Source: Methanogranum sp050309445 (GTDB lineage Archaea; Thermoplasmatota; Thermoplasmata; Methanomassiliicoccales; Methanomethylophilaceae). Taken from it: a stretch of DNA of 64,000 nt. The stretch's first letter is position 1, and each line of letters starts with the position of its first letter. The stretch is from the NCBI GenBank assembly GCA_050309445.1, contig JBNRMI010000005.1, forward strand, positions 40,857 to 104,856, written 5' to 3'. A program made the position numbers and the translations under genes. Positions 57,849 to 64,000 of the stretch are shown piece by piece. The notes beneath the pieces were generated by a model. The model did not search any database, was not told the origin of the DNA, and saw only the letters and a program-made list of their open reading frames with translations.

Positions 57849-59354
57849 ATGGCCGGCGGCAAGAAGCGTCTGAGGATGAAGGGGATCAAGCAGACACCGA
57901 AGCGGTTGGAGGATGAGATCCTCCGCCGTTCCAGGGAGATCGCGGAGGATCCCGGTCTGCTGCGGCCGATGTGCGCCGGCGACTGCAAGCGCTGCAGCTT
58001 CGACAAGGTCTTCAAGGAGATCGCCAACATCTCCCGGTACAGGGACGATGAGGCCTCGCTGCTGAAGCTGGCCGCGCACGGCGACGAGATGGCCCGGGCC
58101 TACGCCGGCACGGTGTCGCTGGCGGCGGCCGGCAAGGTGCCGATGCTGGCGACCGCCACCCTGGCCGGGGAGAAGGTGCCCTTCGCCATCCGCGGTTCGG
58201 TGGGCAACGACAAGCTGATCGGCTGCCAGTACCACGACGATCCCCGCATCCGGCTGCTGCTGTACAACCAGTTCATCCGGAAGAACAAGCTCCACCTCTA
58301 CTCCTTCGACGACGGCCTGGTCTGCTCGAACCGCCCGAACATGCCGGAGGACTACCTGCTGGACTCCTTCTGGGACACCCCTTATGAGTTCGAAGGCGAC
58401 GGCATCGACTGCGGTCACGAGTCCCCGCTGGCGCTGGAGCTGCGCATCCGCTCGCTCGGCCGCACCGTGCGGATCTGCGAGGAGTGCGCGAAGGACGTCT
58501 CCACCCTGCAGTTCCTGGTCGCGCGGCTGTGCGCCGTCGACCCGCTCGACGACATCGAGGTGGCGGTGGTGCACCGCTACCACACCGAGTCCGATTCGGG
58601 CGAGGTGCGCATCGACAAGGACCGGCTGCAGCGCTACATGCGCGGCGAGATCACCGATCGCGGACTGATCGCCGGCGTCAGAAGGGAGAGCATCGGCGCC
58701 CTGAAGGAATCCGACGTCTCCACCTACCTGATCGGCAACCGCAACTTCGGCTCCGACCTCGGGGGCTTCCTGGAGGCGGTCGAGGGGGGTGAGCGCGAGA
58801 AGCGGACGTTGAAACGGTTCCTGGAATCCAACCCGCGGGCGCTGATCCTCCGTCACGGCAGGGCCTCCGAGGCCCTCTCCCGCCTCTGGGAAGAGGACTG
58901 GCGGAAGCTGATCGCCGCCCATACCTCCGAACAGGTGGCGGCATCCTACAAGGAGAGGCCGCGCTCATCATACGATATCGTGCTCGACGAGGCGCACCTG
59001 AAACATATCTCGGAGGAGGTGCTGAGCGGACTGCCCGAATTCAAACGGCCGAAGCCGATGACCCGGCTGGCCGACAGGCTGGCCAAGGCGGCCAAGGTCA
59101 ACGGGACGGAATACGTCCTCGCGGTGATCGGGTCCGAGACGTTCAAGAGCGGCAAGGAGCGCAGCCTCGGCGCGGCGTTCGTCCTGGCGCTCGATCCCGG
59201 GGCGCAGGTGCCGTTCAGCATCAGCCCGGAGGAGCTGGATTTCACCCGGTTCCTGGTGCCGTTCGCCCGGCAGGTCATCGACGCCGGCGGCGACGGTTAC
59301 CGGGATGCGATGAACACGCTGCTCACGGCCTGCGGCTCGGGCGAATCGGTGTGA
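57849..59354 (+). CDS. Uncharacterised Cys-containing protein
   Basis: 501 residues, not recognised. It has a basic N-terminus (AGGKKRLRMKGIKQTPKR), then a Cys triplet at residues 42, 46 and 49 (CAGDCKRC), a mid-protein Cys-His pair (DCGHES) and a further pair CEECAKD about 30 residues on, so a metal or iron-sulfur site built from distant Cys is likely. The second half is helical, with several Lys/Arg-rich stretches. ATG 57849 was set by the TATA box. Its last 58 bases overlap the end of the convergent Taw2 gene. Nothing in the neighbourhood gives its role away. Confidence 0.7.
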   Translation: MAGGKKRLRMKGIKQTPKRLEDEILRRSREIAEDPGLLRPMCAGDCKRCSFDKVFKEIANISRYRDDEASLLKLAAHGDEMARAYAGTVSLAAAGKVPMLATATLAGEKVPFAIRGSVGNDKLIGCQYHDDPRIRLLLYNQFIRKNKLHLYSFDDGLVCSNRPNMPEDYLLDSFWDTPYEFEGDGIDCGHESPLALELRIRSLGRTVRICEECAKDVSTLQFLVARLCAVDPLDDIEVAVVHRYHTESDSGEVRIDKDRLQRYMRGEITDRGLIAGVRRESIGALKESDVSTYLIGNRNFGSDLGGFLEAVEGGEREKRTLKRFLESNPRALILRHGRASEALSRLWEEDWRKLIAAHTSEQVAASYKERPRSSYDIVLDEAHLKHISEEVLSGLPEFKRPKPMTRLADRLAKAAKVNGTEYVLAVIGSETFKSGKERSLGAAFVLALDPGAQVPFSISPEELDFTRFLVPFARQVIDAGGDGYRDAMNTLLTACGSGESV

Positions 59355-60376
59355 CGGATGCGGACATCGGCCACGTAATGCGAGACCGACGGCGCGAACG
59401 ACTTGACCTCGCGCAGCGATTCGACCTCGTAGCCGTCGGGACCGCATGAGGCCGAGAACAGCTCCCCGATGTCCTCGGCATGCGTCCTCACCGGCAGCGT
59501 GTCATGGTAGTGGATGATGCCGCCGTCGCGGATCATCGACAGCGCTTTCGGCAGGAACGCGGCGGTCCGCTGCAGGTACCCCATGAGGATGCGGTCGGCG
59601 AAGCGCCGGCCGGACAGGTCGCGGTTGTCGGCCAGGATGGGGATGACGGTGTCCCCGACGCCGTTGCGCCCGATGTTCTCCAGCAGGAAGCGGTAGGAAT
59701 CGGGGTTCTTCTCGCAGGCGAACACCCGGTCGGGGCCGGCGAACCTCGCCAGCGGGAGGGTGAAGTAGCCGATGCCGGCGAACATGTCGACGACGGTCTC
59801 GCCGCGGCAGTCGAGCTCCGCCATGCGGCGGCGCTCGGCGTTGTTGCCGGAGGCGAACATCACCTCGGTGACGTCGAAGCCGTAGAGGATGCCGTTCTCG
59901 AGCCGGACCGATTCGGTGCGGGCGCCGTGGATGACCTCCATGCTCGGCCGGCGCAGATCGCCCACGACCCCGCAGGTGTCGATGCAGACCGTGCGGGCGC
60001 CGAGCACCTCGGCGTAGGCGCGGCCGATCTCCCCGCGGTGCGGCAGGCAGAGCGGGTCGAGACGCAGGATGAGGATATCGCCCACATGCTCCCATTTATG
60101 CGGGAGGACGGAGAGGACCGGGGCGGGCAGACCGCGCAGGGCGGCGAGGATGCGCTCGAACGGCGGGCGGCGGTCGAGCGTGTGGGCATCGCAGACGACG
60201 ACCCCGTAGCCGAGGTCGGCGACCGCCTCCTCCGCCCCCTCGGCCAGCGGCACCAGGCGGCAGCCGCCCTCCCTGGAGATGCGCGCGGTGCGGTCGACCA
60301 GCCCCCCGGCCATCAGCCGCGGTATCGCCGTCGCCGCCTCGGAGGCCGGGACCCTCGCCGCCTTGACCTGCCGCAT
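59297..60376 (-). CDS. taw2: tRNA-Phe wybutosine aminocarboxypropyltransferase (Taw2/TYW2)
   Basis: 359 residues of the Trm5/TYW2 family: SAM motif DMFAGIGYFTLPLA, acidic motif FACEKNPDSYRFLLENI and the active-site segment RILMGYLQRTAAFLPKAL, where Trm5 has an N-L/P-P motif but Taw2 has M-G-Y. Taw2 transfers the 3-amino-3-carboxypropyl group of SAM to 4-demethylwyosine at G37 of tRNA-Phe. ATG 60376 has GGGGGAC upstream. It ends the operon tfs-pcn-tktA-tktB-tal-taw2 and overlaps the convergent unknown gene. Trm5 is the alternative. Confidence 0.78.
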   Translation of the reverse strand: MRQVKAARVPASEAATAIPRLMAGGLVDRTARISREGGCRLVPLAEGAEEAVADLGYGVVVCDAHTLDRRPPFERILAALRGLPAPVLSVLPHKWEHVGDILILRLDPLCLPHRGEIGRAYAEVLGARTVCIDTCGVVGDLRRPSMEVIHGARTESVRLENGILYGFDVTEVMFASGNNAERRRMAELDCRGETVVDMFAGIGYFTLPLARFAGPDRVFACEKNPDSYRFLLENIGRNGVGDTVIPILADNRDLSGRRFADRILMGYLQRTAAFLPKALSMIRDGGIIHYHDTLPVRTHAEDIGELFSASCGPDGYEVESLREVKSFAPSVSHYVADVRIRHTDSPEPQAVSSVFIASR

Positions 60377-60398
60377 GCGCCGTCCCCCGGACGGATGC

Positions 60399-61043
60399 TC
60401 ACTCCTCGTCCTTGCGGTAATCCTCGATGAACTTGCGGATGCCCTCGTCCGTCTTGGGGTGGGCGACCATCTGCTTGAGGATGCTGTAGGGTATCGTCGC
60501 GATGTCGCAGCCCGCCGTCGCCGCCTCGAGGACGTGCAGGGGGTTGCGGATCGAGGCCGCGATGACCTCGGTGCCGGCACCGTAGTTGAGGAAGATCTGC
60601 ATGATGTCCTCGATCAGCTCGCTGCCGCGGACGCCGATGTCGTCCAGCCTCCCGATGAACGGGGAGACGTACCTGGCGCCGGCCTTGGCGGCGAGCAGCG
60701 CCTGATGGGCGGAGAAGATCAGCGTCATGTTCACGTCGATGTCCTCCGCGGACAGCACCTTGGTCGCCTTCAGCGCCTCGATGCACATCGGCAGCTTGAC
60801 GTTGATGTTCGGGTGGATCCCGGCGAGCTCGCGGCCCTCCTCGATCATGCCCTCGGCATCGAGCGACATCGCCTCGGCCGAGATGGGGCCGTCGACGATC
60901 TTCGCGATCTCCCTGACGCGCGAAGGCGTGTCCACCCCCTCCTTGGCGATGAGGCTCGGGTTCGTGGTGACCCCGTCCAGTATCCCCCAGCTGTTGATCT
61001 CCCTGATCATGTCAAGGTTTGCCGTATCGATGAAAATCTTCAT
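60399..61043 (-). CDS. Transaldolase (TalC / fructose-6-phosphate aldolase family)
   Basis: 214 residues, the short transaldolase form. N-terminal MKIFIDTANLDMIREI, TTNPSLIAKEG, NINVKLPMCIEALKA with the Schiff-base Lys, and ARYVSPFIGRLDDIG. Transfers dihydroxyacetone units in the pentose phosphate system. ATG 61043 overlaps the tktB stop (ATGA), so with tktA and tktB it forms a complete non-oxidative pentose phosphate set. Confidence 0.9.
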   Translation of the reverse strand: MKIFIDTANLDMIREINSWGILDGVTTNPSLIAKEGVDTPSRVREIAKIVDGPISAEAMSLDAEGMIEEGRELAGIHPNINVKLPMCIEALKATKVLSAEDIDVNMTLIFSAHQALLAAKAGARYVSPFIGRLDDIGVRGSELIEDIMQIFLNYGAGTEVIAASIRNPLHVLEAATAGCDIATIPYSILKQMVAHPKTDEGIRKFIEDYRKDEE

Positions 61044-61987
61044 TCTGACATACACTCCTTCTTCCGAATGACCGACTCCGCCGCGGCGACCAGGTCGTCC
61101 GCGGTCAGGCCGTATTTGGTGAAAAGCTCGTCCGGTGTGCCGGACTCGCCGAAGATGTCCCCGGTGCCGACGCGCTTCAGCGGCGTCGGCATCTCCTCGG
61201 AGAGCAGTTCGGCGACCGCCGCGCCGAGACCGCCGATGATGCTGTGCTCCTCGGCGGTGACCACGCAGCCCGTGCGTTCCGCGGTGCGCAGGACCGCCTC
61301 GCGGTCCAGCGGCTTGATCGTCGACATGTTAACCACTTCGGCCGACACCTCTCCGGCCTCGAGCCTCGCCGCCGCGTCGAGCGCGACCGAGACCATCTGC
61401 CCGGTGGCGATGATCGAGACGTCCTCGCCCCTGCGCATCACCGTGGCGCGCCCGATGATGAACGGGTCGTCCTCCTCGGTGATGCAGGGGAACTCCGAGC
61501 GCCCCAGGCGGATATAGATCGGGCCCTCGAACTCGGCGGCCGCCAGGACCGCCCGGTAGGTCTCGTAGGCGTCGGCAGGCGAGATGACCGTCATGTTCGG
61601 CAGCGCCCGCATCAGGGCGATGTCCTCCAGCGCCTGGTGGGAGGCGCCGTCGGCGCCGACGCTGATGCCGCTGTGGGTGGCGACGATCTTCACGTCCAGC
61701 CGGGGGTAGGCGACGGCGAGCCTGATCTGCTCCCAGCACCTGCCGGTGGCGAAGATGGCGAAGGTCGAGGCGAACACCGTCTTGCCGGATGCCGCCAGGC
61801 CGGAGGCGACGCCGATCATGTTCTGCTCGGCGATGCCGCATTCGATGAACCTGTCGGCGGCGGCCTTATGGAAATCGGAGGTCTTGGTGGAATCGGCGAG
61901 GTCGGCGTCGAGGACGTAGATGTCCGGACGCATGGCGGCCAGATCGGCCAGGGCCTTGCCGTAGTAGTTGCGCTGGGCGATCCTCAT
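61040..61987 (-). CDS. Transketolase, C-terminal subunit
   Basis: 315 residues: pyrimidine-binding and C-terminal domains of transketolase. Motifs DLADSTKT, RFIECGIAEQNMIGVASGLA and ATHSGISVGADGASHQALED are the family's. Works with the separate N-terminal subunit at 61993-62820. ATG 61987 chosen; a TTG at 61996 overlapping the tktA stop is possible. Confidence 0.92.
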   Translation of the reverse strand: MRIAQRNYYGKALADLAAMRPDIYVLDADLADSTKTSDFHKAAADRFIECGIAEQNMIGVASGLAASGKTVFASTFAIFATGRCWEQIRLAVAYPRLDVKIVATHSGISVGADGASHQALEDIALMRALPNMTVISPADAYETYRAVLAAAEFEGPIYIRLGRSEFPCITEEDDPFIIGRATVMRRGEDVSIIATGQMVSVALDAAARLEAGEVSAEVVNMSTIKPLDREAVLRTAERTGCVVTAEEHSIIGGLGAAVAELLSEEMPTPLKRVGTGDIFGESGTPDELFTKYGLTADDLVAAAESVIRKKECMSE

Positions 61988-61992
61988 GCCGG

Positions 61993-62820
61993 TCAATGCA
62001 TCGCCCCCTTCAGCTCCTCCATGGCCCGCGCGTGCTCGTCGCAGTTGCAGGTCCGGCCGTGGAAGCCGGCGTTGCCCTCCATGAAGGAGACGCCCTTGCC
62101 CTTGACCGTGTTCATGATGATGACGACCGGGTTGCGCTTCGACTCCCCCGCCTTCCGGCAGGCCGTGAGGATCTGGGGGATGTCGTGGCCGTCGATGATG
62201 ATGACGTTCCAACCGAAGGAATGCCACTTCTCCGCGAGCGGCTCGAGGGACATCGTCTCCTCGGTGCTGCCGGTGATCTGCAGGCGGTTGCGGTCGACCA
62301 CGGCGATGAGGTTGGACAGCCTGAACTGGCTGGCGAACATCGCCGCCTCCCAGTTCTGCCCGCTCTGGAGCTCGCCGTCGCCCAGCAGGCAGTATGTCTT
62401 GTAGGTCATGCCGTCGCGTTTACCGGCCAGGGCGATGCCGCAGGCCATGCTCAGCCCCTGACCGAGCGATCCGGTCGACATCTCCACGCCGGGGACCCTG
62501 CCCCGGACCGGATGGCCCTGGAGCCTCGATCCCAGCTTGCGGAGCGTCTCCAGCTCCTCACGCGGGAAGTAACCCGCCTCGGCCAGCGCCGCATACAGCA
62601 CGGGGGCGACATGGCCTTTGGAGAGGATGAAACGGTCTCGGCCGTCCCAGTCCGGATCGGACGGGTCGTGCCGCATCACGTTGAAATAAAGGGCTGCCAC
62701 GAGATCTGCGGCCGAGAGCGAACCTCCGGGGTGCCCGGACCCCGCCGAGGTGGTCATCTCGATCACATCCTTACGCAGGATCTCGGCCTTGGCCCTGATC
62801 TCGTCGATGCTGCACTCCAT
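61993..62820 (-). CDS. Transketolase, N-terminal subunit
   Basis: 275 residues with the thiamine diphosphate-binding half: TSAGSGHPGGSLSAADL, RFILSKGHVAPVLYAAL, STGSLGQGLSMACGIAL, and the TPP motif LLGDGELQSGQNWEAA, ending GNAGFHG. Split transketolases of this type are usual in archaea. ATG 62820 is chosen; a GTG at 62829 is in frame. It lies 13 bases after pcn. Confidence 0.92.
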   Translation of the reverse strand: MECSIDEIRAKAEILRKDVIEMTTSAGSGHPGGSLSAADLVAALYFNVMRHDPSDPDWDGRDRFILSKGHVAPVLYAALAEAGYFPREELETLRKLGSRLQGHPVRGRVPGVEMSTGSLGQGLSMACGIALAGKRDGMTYKTYCLLGDGELQSGQNWEAAMFASQFRLSNLIAVVDRNRLQITGSTEETMSLEPLAEKWHSFGWNVIIIDGHDIPQILTACRKAGESKRNPVVIIMNTVKGKGVSFMEGNAGFHGRTCNCDEHARAMEELKGAMH

Positions 62821-62833
62821 CGGGATCACACGC

Positions 62834-63571
62834 TCAGTCGCTCTCGATCCTCGGCGCTAGGAAATAGGAGACGTCCACCGCTCCGTCGGCCAGACCGAAC
62901 AGCATCCTGACCGGGTAGTCATTGTCCAGTTCCACGGTTATGACCGTGCCGGCGGGGACGGCTTTCACCAGATTCGAGAAGTAATCCAACGGGAAGAGGC
63001 TGCACACCGGGGTCGCCGCCTCCAGGCTCTCCAGGTCCTCCTTGCCGACCCTGAGGCTGGCGGAGTCCGTGTCGCCCTCGCTGGAGAGCTCGAAGCCCTC
63101 GGAGTCGGCACGGATGGAGATGTGATCGGAGATGGATTCGGCCGCACGGATACCGCGCTGCAGGTGGTCGACCGAGATGCCGACCTTGCCGGACAGGGTC
63201 AGCTGAGGCACCCTGGCATCGCTCATCCCGGATGTGTCGACCAGGTTCATGCGCCGGGTGATGTTGCCGACCTTGAAGACCAGCCTGCCCTGTTTCTCGT
63301 CCTGCTCCATCAGGATGATGTCCCCCGGACCGGCCAGCTTCAGCACCGTCTTGACCTTGTCGAGGTCGAGCCCGAGCTCCAGGTCGTCGGCGGAGAAGGA
63401 CTCGAACGCCTGGGACCCGATGTTGAGTTCGATCATCGCCACGTGGGCCGGGTCGACCGCCTTGAGGCTCATGCCGTCGGCGCTGACGGTGAACTTGACC
63501 TCATCGATGAGGGTGGAGATCACGTTGACGAGCCCTTTCAATGTCTCTGATTTCATTTCCGCCTTGAACAT
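62834..63571 (-). CDS. pcn: PCNA sliding clamp
   Basis: 245 residues of a two-domain clamp: FKAEMKSETLKGLVNVISTL at the start, SADGMSLKAVDPAHVAMIEL, interdomain connector LPQLTL-type region near 120-127 (ARVPQLTL), and the C-terminal GAVDVSYFLAPRIE. It tethers polymerases and other repair proteins to DNA. ATG 63571 has GGAGG nine bases upstream, 24 bases after the tfs stop, so the two are co-transcribed. Confidence 0.95.
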   Translation of the reverse strand: MFKAEMKSETLKGLVNVISTLIDEVKFTVSADGMSLKAVDPAHVAMIELNIGSQAFESFSADDLELGLDLDKVKTVLKLAGPGDIILMEQDEKQGRLVFKVGNITRRMNLVDTSGMSDARVPQLTLSGKVGISVDHLQRGIRAAESISDHISIRADSEGFELSSEGDTDSASLRVGKEDLESLEAATPVCSLFPLDYFSNLVKAVPAGTVITVELDNDYPVRMLFGLADGAVDVSYFLAPRIESD

Positions 63572-63595
63572 GATGGTAAACCTCCGGTGCGGAGC

Positions 63596-63892
63596 TCAGT
63601 ACTCCCTCCATGAATAATTGCACTTGCAGCAACGGTAGATCCGGGTCTCGGGCTCATCGGCCGCTCGGGTCTGCCTGATGACGAAGTACGCTTCGGTGTG
63701 GCCGCATTCGGCGCAGGCTATGCGGGTTTTCGGCAGAGTCGCCACATGATCCCTGATCACCACTGCTTCCTTGTCCTTGGACTCGGTTTTGAACACCTGG
63801 CAGTTGTTGGCTATGTCCTTGACGGCACCGCAAGCGTTGCACACGTACTTACCGTCCTTCGGGAACATCATCGAACCGCATGTGCAAAACAA
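63596..63892 (-). CDS. tfs: Transcription factor S (TFIIS-like RNA cleavage factor)
   Basis: 98 residues. N-terminal zinc ribbon CTCGSMMFPKDGKYVCNACG (in parts) and C-terminal zinc ribbon CAECGHTEAYF / YRCCKCNYSW; the catalytic Asp-Glu of the hairpin is in RAADEPETR. It stimulates RNA cleavage by stalled RNA polymerase. The apparent start is TTG 63892, preceded by GAGG; the frame is also open further upstream, where the sequence belongs to the inverted repeat. First gene of tfs-pcn-tktA-tktB-tal-taw2. Confidence 0.9.
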   Translation of the reverse strand: MFCTCGSMMFPKDGKYVCNACGAVKDIANNCQVFKTESKDKEAVVIRDHVATLPKTRIACAECGHTEAYFVIRQTRAADEPETRIYRCCKCNYSWREY

Positions 63893-64000
63893 ATCATCAT
63901 CCTCTGAGTTCCTAAAACGGCTGACCGTATTAATAACACGGTCAGCCGTTTTAGGAACTCAGAGGATGATGATTTGTTTTGCACATGCGGTTCGATGATG
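63866..64000. repeat. Perfect 63-bp inverted repeat reaching the window end
   Basis: Bases 63866-63928 are the exact reverse complement of 63938-64000, around a 9-base near-palindromic centre (ATTAATAAC). The left arm covers the first nine codons of tfs and its leader; the right arm repeats them in reverse orientation and runs to the last base. The true length may be greater. Confidence 0.95.

Noticed and set aside
57972..57995. CX3CX2C spacing (Cys 42, 46, 49) in the unknown 501-residue protein as a radical SAM motif
   Set aside because: No GGE-type SAM-binding motif or TIM-barrel pattern follows, and other Cys pairs suggest a structural metal site instead.

Overview
The window reads as chromosomal DNA of a high-GC archaeal methanogen, most likely from Methanomassiliicoccales (Thermoplasmatota). 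Archaeal hallmarks are CarS, a geranylgeranyl reductase, Nop5, aIF5A, TFS, PCNA, KptA, Taw2 and an Lsm protein, plus TATA boxes about 27 nt upstream of many start codons. Methanogen hallmarks are methanogenesis marker proteins 8 and 11. The order-level clue is a complete Fpo/Nuo-like complex (fpoA,B,C,D,H,I,J,J,K,L,M,N) with no fpoF and no fpoO beside it, together with a FolD enzyme. This placement is inference; no rRNA is present. Coding density is high: no gene-free stretch exceeds about 215 bases, and I saw no CRISPR array, insertion sequence or phage.

Layout. 1-7.7 kb: end of an ABC-2 permease, a small DUF5654 membrane protein, larB-larC, marker 8 divergent from a ferredoxin-domain protein, then an ABC-2 exporter with a membrane-anchored surface protein. 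7.7-14 kb: a shortened CrcB, tRNA-Leu, a zinc-ribbon protein, an ACT protein, a cluster-less radical-SAM homologue converging on an aldehyde-dehydrogenase homologue that has lost its catalytic residues, and fprA-rubredoxin between two inverted tRNA-Val genes, then tRNA-Gly. 14-19.8 kb: rtcA, arfC, mtnA, class II aldolase and nop5 in one overlapping operon, then aIF5A and agmatinase. 19.8-26 kb (minus): lsm, fused permease, two ATPases, DUF47 and glmM. 26-31 kb: the condensin operon smc-scpA-scpB. 31-36.6 kb: UspA, HAD phosphatase, UDG, pyrE, carS, Nob1, and the lipid genes GGR and polyprenyl synthase. 36.7-47.2 kb: the twelve-gene fpo operon. 47.3-53.2 kb: proC, then folD-kptA-mmp11-uppS-B12 radical SAM. 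53.2-57.7 kb: the three-step AMP-to-3-phosphoglycerate pathway (ribose-1,5-bisphosphate isomerase, form III RuBisCO, AMP phosphorylase) plus a deacetylase. 57.8-63.9 kb: an unknown Cys-containing protein, Taw2, transaldolase, split transketolase, PCNA and TFS.

How the parts connect. Carbon flow is represented by non-oxidative pentose interconversion (TktA/TktB/Tal) and nucleotide salvage into glycolysis (the AMP pathway, and MtnA plus aldolase for methylthioribose-type sugars). Membrane energy conservation is the Fpo complex, whose FpoI carries four [4Fe-4S] motifs instead of two. Membrane lipid synthesis is represented by the polyprenyl synthase, GGR, CarS and UppS.

The observations I would follow first are the paired degenerate enzymes at 9.98-12.05 kb, the four-cluster FpoI, the LarB/LarC-marker 8 neighbourhood, the marker 11-UppS-B12 radical SAM operon, the single-operon AMP pathway, and a perfect 63-bp inverted repeat that runs into the end of the window and duplicates the start of tfs. 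The last may be an assembly artefact.
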